DNA of 64,000 nucleotides from Priestia taiwanensis (lineage in GTDB: Bacteria; Bacillota; Bacilli; Bacillales; Bacillaceae_G): positions 1,875,160 to 1,939,159 of the forward strand of contig NZ_BMFK01000001.1 of the NCBI RefSeq assembly GCF_014638355.1, read 5' to 3'. Below, piece by piece: positions 34,659 to 43,028 of this stretch. The position numbers were made by a program, and so were the translations under genes. Position 1 is the first letter of the stretch. Each line of letters begins with the position of its first letter. The notes beneath the pieces are model-generated. The model was not told the origin of the DNA and ran no database searches. It saw only the letters and a program-made list of their open reading frames with translations.

Positions 34659-34794
34659 GATATCTTTCCCCTTTCTTAGTATCTACTAGTTATAACACAA
34701 AAAAATATGACTATGGTGTTGATTCCTTAACAAAATATTTCACTTATGTAACAAACATTTCATTTTATTTTCTATCATAATAAGCCTACATAAC

Positions 34795-34809
34795 AGCAAA
34801 CGCTTTCTA
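34795..34809. promoter_or_regulatory. cre-like sequence
   Basis: TAGAAAGCGTTTGCT on the minus strand matches the cre pattern WTGNAANCGNWNNCW with one mismatch. It lies between the divergent 3D-domain and nuclease genes, 137 bp from the first. Weak support without a mapped promoter. Confidence 0.3.
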
Positions 34810-34868
34810 TGATGTATATACGGTGGGTATTTTTGACAAGATAAAATATGGAAAAGGAGGTCACCTAC

Positions 34869-35558
34869 GTGAAAATAATACAAAAAATCATCTTAGCAGC
34901 CCTATTACTTACACTCCTTGTCAGCTGTATTGGCAAAGAAGAAAACGTAACACCAAAAGAAGGAAATGAGTATGAAGATATTTCTCAACAAGAAGAAGTC
35001 ACAGAAGAATCGGAGAAAGCAAACGATATTAAACATCCAGAGCTTATAGATGCTGGCGTCACTACCGTTCCAAATGAGCAAGAAAAGATTCGCGCAAACT
35101 CCAAACGAATGGAACAAGCCGAGGTCATTCGAAACATCGACGGTGATACACTGAAGGTACGTCTTACAAATGGAAAAGAAGAAAACGTCCGCTTTTTATT
35201 AGTAGACACGCCGGAAACAAAACACCCAAAACTTGGTGTCCAACCATTCGGTCCAGAAGCAAGTGCCTTCACGAAACGCATCGCACCAACTGGAAAAAAA
35301 ATCACACTAGAGCTCGACGTTAGTGAACGTGAAAAATACGGGCGCCTCCTCGCTTACGTTTGGGTGGATGGCCAACTATTAAATCGCATGTTAATTGAAC
35401 AAGGGCTTGCTCGTGTCGGCTATATTTATGTCCCAAATACAAAGTACGTCGACTACTTAAAAGAAATCCAGACGAAAGCTCAACAAGAAAAGCGTGGTAT
35501 TTGGAGCATCGAAGACTACGCAACGGATAAAGGATTTAAGCAAGAGATATTGAAGTAA
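34869..35558 (+). CDS. Lipoprotein thermonuclease (SNase family)
   Basis: A 229-residue surface nuclease. Lipobox LLVSC, a Glu-rich spacer, then the SNase domain from about residue 85: VIRNIDGDTLKVRL, VRFLLVDTPETKHP with catalytic Arg and Asp, SEREKYGRLLAYVWVDG with catalytic Glu and Arg, LNRMLIEQGLARV. Key residues are intact. The GTG at 34869 is the start, since AAAGGAGGTCACC, fully complementary to the 16S rRNA 3' end, lies just upstream; an ATG 7 codons earlier would contain that site. Lipid-anchored, so it should degrade DNA or RNA at the cell surface. Confidence 0.9.
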   Translation: MKIIQKIILAALLLTLLVSCIGKEENVTPKEGNEYEDISQQEEVTEESEKANDIKHPELIDAGVTTVPNEQEKIRANSKRMEQAEVIRNIDGDTLKVRLTNGKEENVRFLLVDTPETKHPKLGVQPFGPEASAFTKRIAPTGKKITLELDVSEREKYGRLLAYVWVDGQLLNRMLIEQGLARVGYIYVPNTKYVDYLKEIQTKAQQEKRGIWSIEDYATDKGFKQEILK

Positions 35559-35601
35559 CGAGCACTCTACCATGAGTGGACGCCTTCCCTTTTTCATCCA
35601 T

Positions 35602-35629
35602 AAAAAAAGCCACTCATCTCAGAGTGGCT
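35602..35629 (-). terminator. Terminator of the Fur-controlled micropeptide
   Basis: AGCCACTC / GAGTGGCT stem, 6-nt loop, minus-strand T run. Touches the micropeptide stop codon. Confidence 0.85.
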
Positions 35630-35709
35630 TAGTTCGTTACTTTCTTTAATACATATTTCGTTAACACTGCATATACAACAACCGTCCCAGCAATAAATGC
35701 GTATACCAT
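35629..35709 (-). CDS. 26-residue membrane peptide under Fur box
   Basis: MVYAFIAGTVVVYAVLTKYV followed by LKKVTN: one membrane helix with a basic end. GGAGGCG lies 6 bp before the ATG. Upstream are a Fur box and a promoter, and a terminator overlaps the stop, so all parts of a gene are present in 190 bp. Small Fur-regulated proteins are known in Bacillus (FbpA, FbpB, FbpC with the sRNA FsrA); this peptide may play a similar iron-sparing role, or act on a membrane transporter. I cannot assign it to one of them. Confidence 0.62.
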   Translation of the reverse strand: MVYAFIAGTVVVYAVLTKYVLKKVTN

Positions 35710-35724
35710 GTTAGTCGCCTCCGT

Positions 35725-35790
35725 CATAATGATAATCATTATCATCTTTTATCTAGCTATCATCTTATCATAAATGGGAATGGTTATCAA
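35725..35790 (-). promoter_or_regulatory. Promoter with downstream Fur box
   Basis: Plus-strand CATAATGATAATCATTATC (35725-35743) matches the 19-bp Fur consensus at 18 positions. On the minus strand TTGATA (35785-35790) and TAAGAT (35762-35767) are spaced by 17 bp, so the box lies just after the transcription start, a blocking position. Confidence 0.82.
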
Positions 35791-36666
35791 TTATTTCACG
35801 CCATCAACTGCTAACAAAAATGGTGCTTCGTCTTCTACTTGTAACAAGTATCCATTTGTCTCTACTTCGATATCTCCGTGGATAGCTGTTTCGTACATTC
35901 CTACTTCATGTTCCTTCAAACGCCGCATTACGACTTGGTGCGGGTGACCGAACGGATTTCCTTTTTGGTACGACAAAATTGCGTAAATTGGATGAACGTG
36001 ATCAAGGAACGCATCAGACGTTGACGTGTACGATCCGTGATGACCCACTTTCAATACGTCTGCTTGTAAGTTATACTTTTTCTTCATCATTTGATTTTCC
36101 GCATATATGTCGGCATCTCCTGTTAAGAGGAAGTCAGCATGCTTGTATGATACTTTCAGCACAATCGATGATTCGTTATTTTCATCACGCTGAACACCGT
36201 TATTTAACACCCTCATTTCGACCAACGGATCCAATGTTAAATACTGTCCCTTCTTTGCATACATAAGCGGGATTTTCTTTTTCTTAATAAGACGGACGTA
36301 CTGATAATAAATATTTGTCACGTACTTTTTTCCACTATCAACAACCATCCCTACATGCATATCTTTGAGTACTTCAAGTAATCCACCAATATGATCAAAG
36401 TCCGGATGCGTACCAACAACAACGTCAAGCGATGTTATACCCATCGCACGAAGTTTCTGTACAAGACCAACTCCTGCTTTTGGTGGTCCACCATCAATTA
36501 ACACTTTCTTTCCATTTGGCAAAATAATAAGCGTCGAATCTCCTTGTCCAACGTTAAAGAACGTCATCTGCAAGGTACCTTCCTTATTTTCATACGCAGG
36601 AACCGTTCGGAAAGGAACATATAAGCACAAAACGGCAACAGAGAATAACATAAGCAATCGCCACAT
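35791..36666 (-). CDS. Secreted ComEC-like metallo-beta-lactamase-fold hydrolase
   Basis: A 291-residue exported hydrolase. The N-terminus is a signal peptide or anchor (LLMLFSVAVLCLYVPF). Metal motifs: FNVGQGDSTLI, then VVGTHPDFDHIGGL (the xHxDxDH form), LLTGDAD (Asp) and KVGHHGSYTSTS with a further His. This equals the C-terminal MBL domain of the competence channel ComEC, here standalone. ComEC MBL domains are thought to degrade DNA strands during uptake, so an extracellular nuclease or phosphodiesterase is possible. It neighbours a surface SNase, which fits nucleic-acid use, but linkage is only by position. Confidence 0.82.
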   Translation of the reverse strand: MWRLLMLFSVAVLCLYVPFRTVPAYENKEGTLQMTFFNVGQGDSTLIILPNGKKVLIDGGPPKAGVGLVQKLRAMGITSLDVVVGTHPDFDHIGGLLEVLKDMHVGMVVDSGKKYVTNIYYQYVRLIKKKKIPLMYAKKGQYLTLDPLVEMRVLNNGVQRDENNESSIVLKVSYKHADFLLTGDADIYAENQMMKKKYNLQADVLKVGHHGSYTSTSDAFLDHVHPIYAILSYQKGNPFGHPHQVVMRRLKEHEVGMYETAIHGDIEVETNGYLLQVEDEAPFLLAVDGVK

Positions 36667-36720
36667 CTTGTACGCCCCTTTTTCTTTTTAGTATGGCACA
36701 TGACAATAAGATTAAACGCA

Positions 36721-36762
36721 AAAAAAAGACACACATACAAATAAGCATGCGTGTCTTTTTTC
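36721..36762 (-). terminator. Terminator of the HAD-membrane protein operon
   Basis: AAAAAGACAC / GTGTCTTTTT outer stem with further pairing inside; T run on both strands. Confidence 0.8.
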
Positions 36763-36769
36763 CATTCTC

Positions 36770-37591
36770 CTAAAAAGCTCTTGCTAATGTTGGTACAATA
36801 ACAAGCGAATCATTACTGTACGTATGTCCGTGTTCCGAAATATATACACCATGCATCCCTAGTTTGAGGGCAGGTGCAATTTCATTCATAAAATTATCAC
36901 CAATTGATACAACTTCATGTGGCTCTACTGAATAAAGAATCATGAGCTTCTGCAAATGTTGTTCTGTTTCAAAAGGCTTGTATGCATCCGTAATTTCAAA
37001 ATCAAATAACCCGTGTAGCTCTAATTCTTTCAACAGGCGTTGAACGTCTTCATAATCGGAATTAGTAAGTAGAACAAGTTTCTTCTCGTCCTTTAACTTC
37101 ATCAATGCTTCTTTTAATCCCTCTGTTTTTGGCAAGACGAAATCTTTGCTTACCATGTATTCCTTTGTCTTATCGTAACAATGGTATGTATCTTTCACTC
37201 CATGATGTGCACCGTTCACATAAGGTAACCACCAACCATCACCAACCGCAATCATGCGCGCTTCGTCATACACAATCGGTTCGTTATACCATTCTTCTAC
37301 TGTCGAATTCGGAAGTAGTTGTCCTTCCCACGTATGACCTTCTACTACAGAAAATGTCATTGGATCAAGTGTCAAAATGACATCTTTCTCCATATCATAT
37401 ACTTTTCCAATCTTCAGCGCATGGTCGCCCTGCTTCATCGCTTCATAATCACGTTCAAAATCTTGATGTAATTCTTTTGGCAACTCATTCTTAATTTGCT
37501 CCGCGTAGTAGTCGAAGTGACATGTTCCCTCATATAATGTTCCATCCAAATCAAAAATAATGACCTTACATTTCTCAATTAACGCCTTCAT
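36770..37591 (-). CDS. HAD-superfamily hydrolase
   Basis: A 273-residue cytosolic HAD phosphatase: motif I IIFDLDGTLYEG, motif II VLLTNSDYED, motif III Lys (DAYKPF) and motif IV SIGDNFMNEIAPAL. A large cap (residues 20-160) with WEGQLLPNSTVEEW lies between motifs I and II. It follows the membrane-anchored protein gene by 17 bp, so they share a transcript. Substrate unknown. Confidence 0.85.
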   Translation of the reverse strand: MKALIEKCKVIIFDLDGTLYEGTCHFDYYAEQIKNELPKELHQDFERDYEAMKQGDHALKIGKVYDMEKDVILTLDPMTFSVVEGHTWEGQLLPNSTVEEWYNEPIVYDEARMIAVGDGWWLPYVNGAHHGVKDTYHCYDKTKEYMVSKDFVLPKTEGLKEALMKLKDEKKLVLLTNSDYEDVQRLLKELELHGLFDFEITDAYKPFETEQHLQKLMILYSVEPHEVVSIGDNFMNEIAPALKLGMHGVYISEHGHTYSNDSLVIVPTLARAF

Positions 37592-37608
37592 ACGTTTCTC
37601 CCTTCTGT

Positions 37609-38385
37609 TTACTCTTTTTTCTTTTTGATGACTTCGACACCATAAGGAAGTTCATGTTCTTTCCCATCCCACTCAAAGACACTATACAATAAGTACATGC
37701 CTCCATTTGGTAGCGGCACGTCAAATGATAATTCCGGAGACTCATCTGTTTTTTCATTCGGATGAGCAAGGGCAATCGTTTCCATCTCTGCATCGACTAA
37801 ATAGACCATACCCTCATCCTCTTTTAGCGGATGAAATTTCGTCTTCGTTTCTTTTTTTCCTTTCTCCTGGAACATGAAGGTTAACGTAACTGATGAATGT
37901 TCAAACAACACATCAGAAGCTAAACTCACTTGGAGTCCATCTATGTCTCTTGTCATTGCAATATCCTTCTTGATAGTACCTTCCTTCCAACCATCCATTT
38001 TGTAATTATCTATTTTATATGCTTTTTCCTCATCATGTAAATACAGAATGAACGCATGCGGCTCTTGTTTCTTGAAAGGAATTGTTACTTTAAATATACC
38101 TTTTCCACTATATGTTACGTTGTTGAGATAAAAGAACGAAAAATCTTGATTTGCTGCCGCAACATGTAACTTCTTATTATCAACTTCTCCAAGAGACGTG
38201 ACAGCTTCCCCGTTCTTATCCTTTAAGCGAATCGTTACCGTATTTCCATTTACATCCCACTCGGCGCTCGTTGCCTCAAGTGTTCGCATCGTATTCTTCT
38301 GTCCACCTATAAATCCCTTTTGATAAAAGATTAACACAATAAGAAGCAAAAACAAACAAACAACCGGCACCATCAATCGCTTCAT
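37609..38385 (-). CDS. Membrane-anchored beta-rich protein
   Basis: A 258-residue protein with an N-terminal anchor (LMVPVVCLFLLLIVLIFYQ) and an outward part of two or three Ig-like beta domains (TVTIRLKDKNGEAVTSLGEV, GIFKVTIPFKKQEPHAFILYL, SVTLTFMFQEKGKKETKTKF, MYLLYSVFEWDGKEHELPYG). The domain style recalls YtkA/FixH-type folds but key motifs are not convincing. GAGGTGAG precedes the ATG. Operon with the HAD hydrolase. Function unknown. Confidence 0.65.
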   Translation of the reverse strand: MKRLMVPVVCLFLLLIVLIFYQKGFIGGQKNTMRTLEATSAEWDVNGNTVTIRLKDKNGEAVTSLGEVDNKKLHVAAANQDFSFFYLNNVTYSGKGIFKVTIPFKKQEPHAFILYLHDEEKAYKIDNYKMDGWKEGTIKKDIAMTRDIDGLQVSLASDVLFEHSSVTLTFMFQEKGKKETKTKFHPLKEDEGMVYLVDAEMETIALAHPNEKTDESPELSFDVPLPNGGMYLLYSVFEWDGKEHELPYGVEVIKKKKE

Positions 38386-38542
38386 TCTCTCACCTCTTCC
38401 CCCAATACTTACTTAAAATAGTACCACACGAGTAGGACAAGGAGTATAGGTGTTAGACAGACAAAAGTCGGCAAAAGTTGCAAGAATCAACATACCTCAC
38501 GAGTCTGCACTCTTCCTGACTACACATTTAATTGTAGTTTAT

Positions 38543-38574
38543 GTGAACGTTCACCTCTTCCCCTATGCTATACT
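38543..38574 (+). promoter_or_regulatory. Extended -10 promoter with 12-bp palindrome
   Basis: GTGAACGTTCAC (38543-38554) is a perfect palindrome covering the -35 position; TGCTATACT (38566-38574) is an extended -10 box. A repressor site at the ATPase gene is likely; the regulator is not known. Confidence 0.5.
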
Positions 38575-38598
38575 CATCTAAAGGAAGGAGCGAATACA

Positions 38599-39348
38599 AT
38601 GACTACATACATACGACGAATCGAAGTAAAGCGAGATGATATTCCAAGTTATAAACACTACCCTTTTTCATTACCAACTATTAAAGAACTAGAAACGTTA
38701 GCATTTCATCCGAATGTGACATATATCGTTGGAGAGAATGGGATGGGAAAATCAACGCTACTTGAGGCAATTGCAATTGCTGTAGGGTTTAATCCTGAGG
38801 GGGGAACGTTGAACTTCTCATTTTCAACAGAAGATTCTCATTCTGATTTACATGAATATCTTCGACCTGTCCGTGGTGCCGATCGACCAAAAGACGGATT
38901 CTTCTTACGCGCGGAATCGTTCTATAACGTTGCTTCTGAAATTAACAAGCTCGACCGTGAATCAAGTTTAGGAGTGCCAATCATTGAATCTTACGGTGGT
39001 ACATCTTTACACGAGCAATCGCACGGTGAAGCGTTCTTTGCAACATTCACTCATCGCTTCGGTGGAAAAGGCTTATACATTCTTGATGAGCCAGAGGCAG
39101 CACTCTCACCATTCCGCCAATTATCGATGCTTTCTCGCATCCATGAACTCGTCCAAGGTGGCTCACAGTTTATCATTGCGACACACTCGCCAATCTTAAT
39201 GGCGTACCCAGAAGCAACACTCTACAATTTAACGGAAAATGGTATTGAAGAGACGACACTAGAAGAAACATCACACTTCTCACTTATGAAGCAATTCGTA
39301 AACGACAAAGACCGACTGCTACACCATCTTTTTCATGAGGAACAATAA
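38599..39348 (+). CDS. Standalone ABC-type AAA ATPase (COG3910-like)
   Basis: A 249-residue soluble ATPase with no transmembrane part. Walker A VGENGMGKSTLLEAIA, an ABC-like signature replaced by LHEQSHGEAFFATF, Walker B GLYILDEPEAALSP, and switch His in IIATHSPILMAYP. It belongs to the small SMC/Rad50-like group often called predicted ATPase COG3910. Biological role unknown; such proteins may act on DNA or in stress. AAGGAAGGAG precedes the ATG. Monocistronic. Confidence 0.85.
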   Translation: MTTYIRRIEVKRDDIPSYKHYPFSLPTIKELETLAFHPNVTYIVGENGMGKSTLLEAIAIAVGFNPEGGTLNFSFSTEDSHSDLHEYLRPVRGADRPKDGFFLRAESFYNVASEINKLDRESSLGVPIIESYGGTSLHEQSHGEAFFATFTHRFGGKGLYILDEPEAALSPFRQLSMLSRIHELVQGGSQFIIATHSPILMAYPEATLYNLTENGIEETTLEETSHFSLMKQFVNDKDRLLHHLFHEEQ

Positions 39349-39378
39349 AATAGCCATCGCACATGCGATGGCTATTTT
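39347..39378. terminator. Bidirectional terminator
   Basis: AAAATAGCCATCGC pairs perfectly with GCGATGGCTATTTT around a 4-nt loop. Shared by the convergent ATPase and four-TM genes. Confidence 0.9.
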
Positions 39379-39788
39379 TATATCATATATGAAACGATAA
39401 ATAACAATACCGTCAATAAAATGACACCGAACGATAATGTTTTATCTGATATTTTCGTTCCTAAATAATATCCTACAAGACCGAGTGCTGCTTGGAAGAG
39501 AAGCAACACATGTTTATGTGTGACAAAACAAACGAGCACAAGAACGATAGCACCTGCTATAACCCATTGTAACCACGGTGCTAGCTTATGCGATAAATAT
39601 TTTCGTATTGCATGATAGATAAGTTCAAATACAAACGTTCCCACGTATACTGCAATGGGAATGTAGAAAAATAATTTCGAGAATACGTGTAGCATAATCT
39701 CTACTTTATTCATTAGTAAGCCTATTATGAAGAATGATGCGCAAAAGAACATGAACGCAATTGCGCTTCCTGTGAAATACCGTCTCAT
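39378..39788 (-). CDS. Four-TM membrane protein
   Basis: A 136-residue protein with four to five predicted helices (residues about 6-24, 38-58, 75-92, 93-110, 116-135). AAAGGTGG precedes the ATG. No recognised family or motif; inner-membrane protein of unknown role. Confidence 0.65.
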   Translation of the reverse strand: MRRYFTGSAIAFMFFCASFFIIGLLMNKVEIMLHVFSKLFFYIPIAVYVGTFVFELIYHAIRKYLSHKLAPWLQWVIAGAIVLVLVCFVTHKHVLLLFQAALGLVGYYLGTKISDKTLSFGVILLTVLLFIVSYMI

Positions 39789-39927
39789 CTACTAATCCAC
39801 CTTTTCCGTAATACATCCTTCTTCTATGCTAATACGTTTCCTCCTTCATTTTGCAACAAAAAAGTTACAATATACGAAGAAAAAACAACCAGCTTTGCTA
39901 GCATATGTATAGATATGAAAAAAGTAC

Positions 39928-40542
39928 TCACTTCGAAACAAACGGGTGCCCTTCATAATAGAAACGCCACGGATAATCAATTGCCTCTTCGGCGTAATCA
40001 ATATTGATACGCGGACCAGCAGCAACAGCATAACTAGAAGATAGATGCTCCTCTTCTGGCACAAGCTCAATATACAAATCGTCTCGTTGCATCGAGTGAC
40101 CTTGTTGCTCTAACGTAATCCCAAGCGCACGACATAACTTTCCTGGTCCACTCGTCAAATTGCGGTATTGTGCTTTTGTAATGTCTGTCTTACTAAAGCG
40201 AGATATCTTCATCTCCTCAATTCCATCAACTGGCTCTATTGCACGAATAAGAATTGCATGTGGAATATCTATCTCGGCAGTAACAATATTGAAACAATGA
40301 TGCATCCCGTAAATGAGATACACATACGCATATCCAGCTTCGCCAAACATCACTTCCGTTCGATTCGTTCTTCTTCCGCTATAACTATGAGCCGCCTTAT
40401 CATCTGGCCCTTTGTATGCTTCCACTTCGACAATATAACCACTTCTCTTCACTCCGTCCACTACATGAACGAGCTTCTGACCAAGCAAACGCTTTGCAAT
40501 ATGTAATGTTTCCCCTTCATAAAAAGATATAGGCGCCTTCAT
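39928..40542 (-). CDS. 3-methyladenine DNA glycosylase (Aag family)
   Basis: A 204-residue base-excision repair enzyme that removes alkylated purines. It is of the Aag/MPG fold (as B. subtilis Aag/YxlJ): [12 protein letters not shown], the catalytic region [20 protein letters not shown] with the general-base Glu, [21 protein letters not shown] split across residues 54-74, and [12 protein letters not shown]. All landmarks intact. Its ATG overlaps the preceding small ORF by 4 bp, so translation is coupled. Confidence 0.92.
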   Translation of the reverse strand: MKAPISFYEGETLHIAKRLLGQKLVHVVDGVKRSGYIVEVEAYKGPDDKAAHSYSGRRTNRTEVMFGEAGYAYVYLIYGMHHCFNIVTAEIDIPHAILIRAIEPVDGIEEMKISRFSKTDITKAQYRNLTSGPGKLCRALGITLEQQGHSMQRDDLYIELVPEEEHLSSSYAVAAGPRINIDYAEEAIDYPWRFYYEGHPFVSK

Positions 40543-40709
40543 TGTTCTATCCCCTTCTGTGCTTTCAATAATTTCATCATCTGATACACATCACTTGGCA
40601 TTCCACTATATTCTCCCCAAAAAGAAGGATAGTTGACCGGAATTATAGTCATAAAGAATTGAATAGATGTAAAAAATGGGACGATGTAATTCCATACAAA
40701 TTGCACCAT
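40539..40709 (-). CDS. 56-residue protein translationally coupled to aag
   Basis: A short protein ([19 protein letters not shown] at the N-terminus, then [20 protein letters not shown]) preceded by a GGGGGG run 9 bp before its ATG. Its stop overlaps the aag start (ATGA), and aag's ribosome site lies in its last codons. It may be a leader that sets aag translation or a small protein of its own. A longer start 19 codons upstream has no site. Confidence 0.5.
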   Translation of the reverse strand: MVQFVWNYIVPFFTSIQFFMTIIPVNYPSFWGEYSGMPSDVYQMMKLLKAQKGIEQ

Positions 40710-40793
40710 TCTATTTGTCCCCCCCAAGCGATAATGATTCCTTCTCTTTTCTACATCATCTATCAAAATCCTGCACCATTCTCCCTAAAACAT

Positions 40794-40822
40794 AAAAAAA
40801 GCGAAACCAAGTTGATTTCGCT
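40794..40822 (-). terminator. Terminator of the heme operon
   Basis: AGCGAAA / TTTCGCT stem with 9-nt loop; A run at 40794-40800 gives the minus-strand T run. Confidence 0.75.
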
Positions 40823-40829
40823 CTCCCCT

Positions 40830-41153
40830 TTATTCCACCGGTACAGCTGCTGCGTGCTCGACAACTACTTCATACTTGTGTATGTCGCTGCCAATAACGT
40901 TTCCGCTTTTTCCTTTTTTGCCTGAGTGGGCTTTCTTGAATGATTCACTCTTAAACCATGCTTCGAATGATTCTTTCTTGTCCCACGTTGTGCATACTTT
41001 CAACTCTTCGAATTCAGTTACTCCTTCTGTACGCCATAATTCTAAACGAACGAACCCCTCGAACTCTTGAATTGCCTTCGTTTCTTTGAAACGAGCAATT
41101 AATTCATCTCCAAAACCAGTCTTTACACGAATTGTATTTGTTACAATATACAT
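40830..41153 (-). CDS. isdG: IsdG/HmoA-type heme monooxygenase
   Basis: A 107-residue protein of the dimeric ABM fold that opens heme and frees iron. N-terminal YIVTNTIRVKTGFGDELIAR with the conserved Asn, FEGFVRLELWRT, TTWDKKESFEAWFKSESFKK with the conserved Trp, and AHSG with the axial His. A longer C-terminal tail than the S. aureus enzyme. It follows the ABC ATPase by 44 bp with no terminator between, so it belongs to the Fur-controlled uptake operon and suggests heme as the cargo. Confidence 0.87.
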   Translation of the reverse strand: MYIVTNTIRVKTGFGDELIARFKETKAIQEFEGFVRLELWRTEGVTEFEELKVCTTWDKKESFEAWFKSESFKKAHSGKKGKSGNVIGSDIHKYEVVVEHAAAVPVE

Positions 41154-41197
41154 ACATATAACCCCTCTCCGTAATTAGTTTCTTCTATTATAATATG

Positions 41198-42007
41198 TTA
41201 CTCACACATTGCCGCATTTTCACACGCATCTTTACGCACACAAATGCGCTTTGGTGTGAAAAATGGTTTCTCACCATCATTGTAAATATCAACGTCTATA
41301 TCAAAAATATGTTGGAACATGTTTTTACATAACACGCACTGTGGATTGCCATCGTATTCAATAGCACCATCTTTCATGACGATTAACCGATCACTATACT
41401 GTGCTGCCTGGTTAATATCATGAAGCACCATCACAACTGTCATCCCAAATTCTCGATTAAGTGTCTGCACAAGTTCCATTACTTCTAGTTGATGTGCAAT
41501 ATCTAAATACGTTGTCGGCTCATCTAGTAGTAATATTTTCGGACGCTGAGCAATCGCCATCGCAATCCATGCACGTTGTCGTTCCCCACCAGATAATGAG
41601 TGAAGGGCACGATGCTCGTACTTCTCTAACTTTGTCAAAGACAATGCCCAACGAATGATGTCTTCATCTTCTTGATTCATACGGTCAAACCAATTCTTAT
41701 GTGGATGTCGTCCAAACTCAATTAGGTCGCGCACTGTAATATCAAGGCGATGTTCATTCATTTGTGGTAACATCGCTAGTTGCTTTGCAATGTCGATACT
41801 CTTTACTTGCTGGATGCTCTTTCCGTCTAATACAATCTCGCCACTCTCTGGTGTAAGTAAACGTGATAAAAGGCGAAGAAACGTTGACTTCCCTGAACCA
41901 TTCGGACCAATTAAGCCGACAATTTCTCCTTGCTTAATCTCAAGATCAACTGCCTTTAAGCCGAAAATCTCAGAATGGTTGTAATCAATACTTTTAGCTA
42001 ATAGCAC
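41198..42007 (-). CDS. Iron-chelate/heme ABC transporter ATPase
   Basis: A 269-residue FecE/HmuV-type ATPase: Walker A GLIGPNGSGKSTFLRLL, signature HSLSGGERQRAWIAMAIAQ, Walker B ILLLDEPTTYLD, H-loop VVMVLHDINQAAQYS. The C-terminus has a Cys-rich end, CVRKDACENAAMCE, plus PQCVLCKNM earlier, unusual for the family and possibly metal- or redox-sensitive. GTG start under GAGGAGG, overlapping the permease gene by 14 bp. Energises uptake by the neighbouring permease. Confidence 0.9.
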   Translation of the reverse strand: MLLAKSIDYNHSEIFGLKAVDLEIKQGEIVGLIGPNGSGKSTFLRLLSRLLTPESGEIVLDGKSIQQVKSIDIAKQLAMLPQMNEHRLDITVRDLIEFGRHPHKNWFDRMNQEDEDIIRWALSLTKLEKYEHRALHSLSGGERQRAWIAMAIAQRPKILLLDEPTTYLDIAHQLEVMELVQTLNREFGMTVVMVLHDINQAAQYSDRLIVMKDGAIEYDGNPQCVLCKNMFQHIFDIDVDIYNDGEKPFFTPKRICVRKDACENAAMCE

Positions 42008-43028
42008 GCCCTTTTCCTCCTCGCTGAATTAAAAATAAGAAGAACGGACCACCGATGAACGATAGTAATAATCCAACTGGTAATTCAATTGGATCAAATG
42101 CGCTTCTTGCGATTGTATCTGTCAAGACTACTAAGAAGCCACCACCAAGTGCCGAAATCGGTAATAAATAGCGATAATCGTTTCCAATCAGTAATCGTAC
42201 CATATGCGGTATAACTAATCCTACGAAGCCGACTAGGCCTGCTACACTTACCGCAATTCCTGCTAGCAATGTACTTAATACAATCAAGAAGAAACGACTT
42301 CTTTCCACATTATGTCCAAGTAAGGTCGCCACTTCATCCCCAAGTGATAAGAGGCGAACATGCTTAATACCAAATAAGGATAATACGAGTGCACCAATTG
42401 CGTAATAAGAAATCATTTCGACATGTGCCCAGCTAACACCTGCTACCCCGCCAGCTAACCATGGCAGAACAGACTGGACTTTGTCACTATGTAAAAGCAT
42501 AATTGTCGACATCGTTGCACCGATAAGGGCATTGATTGAAATACCGACTAAAATAATACGTGCTGGTGATGCACCGTTTTTCCATGCTAATCCGTATACA
42601 ACCATCGCTGTCACGAACGCACCTAAGAAGGCTGCTAATGGAACAAATATCATATAAGCAGGAAACAAAATCATGATGATTGTCGCCATTAAACCAGCAC
42701 CAGATGATACCCCAATAATACCTGGATCTGCAAGTGGATTTTGCATCACACCTTGCATTAACGCTCCAGCTACCGCAAGACACATTCCAACTAATAACCC
42801 CACGATGACACGTGGAATACGAAGATCCCAAATAATACGCCTTGCCATCGTATCTTCCTCACTCATAATCCCCTGGTAAATGTCTTGTAGTGTAAACGAT
42901 ACAGAACCGACAAGCAGTCCATATATACAGGAAACAATTAATAGGATACTTATAGAAAGAAGCAGGATCCATCGCTTTTTCGCGAGTGGATGTGCCTGCT
43001 CCTTCCCAATCAGTGCTTCACTGCTCAT
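41994..43028 (-). CDS. FecCD-type iron-chelate/heme permease
   Basis: A 344-residue permease with about nine to ten helices. Family landmarks are DLRIPRVIVGLLVGMCLAVA, GALMQGVMQNPLADPGIIGVS split across residues 85-106, and GFVGLVIPHMVRLLIG near the C-terminus. Only one permease gene is present, so it should form a homodimer as in BtuC or HmuU. Its ATG overlaps the stop of the binding protein by one base. Confidence 0.92.
   Translation of the reverse strand: MSSEALIGKEQAHPLAKKRWILLLSISILLIVSCIYGLLVGSVSFTLQDIYQGIMSEEDTMARRIIWDLRIPRVIVGLLVGMCLAVAGALMQGVMQNPLADPGIIGVSSGAGLMATIIMILFPAYMIFVPLAAFLGAFVTAMVVYGLAWKNGASPARIILVGISINALIGATMSTIMLLHSDKVQSVLPWLAGGVAGVSWAHVEMISYYAIGALVLSLFGIKHVRLLSLGDEVATLLGHNVERSRFFLIVLSTLLAGIAVSVAGLVGFVGLVIPHMVRLLIGNDYRYLLPISALGGGFLVVLTDTIARSAFDPIELPVGLLLSFIGGPFFLFLIQRGGKGRAIS

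Noticed and set aside
34833-34850. TTGACA as -35 of the nuclease gene
   Set aside because: It lies only about 15 bp before the ribosome site, leaving no room for a -10 box and a transcript start.
38543-38554. Possible LexA/DinR box (GTGAACGTTCAC)
   Set aside because: The Bacillus box is CGAAC-N4-GTTCG; here the half-sites touch with no spacer.
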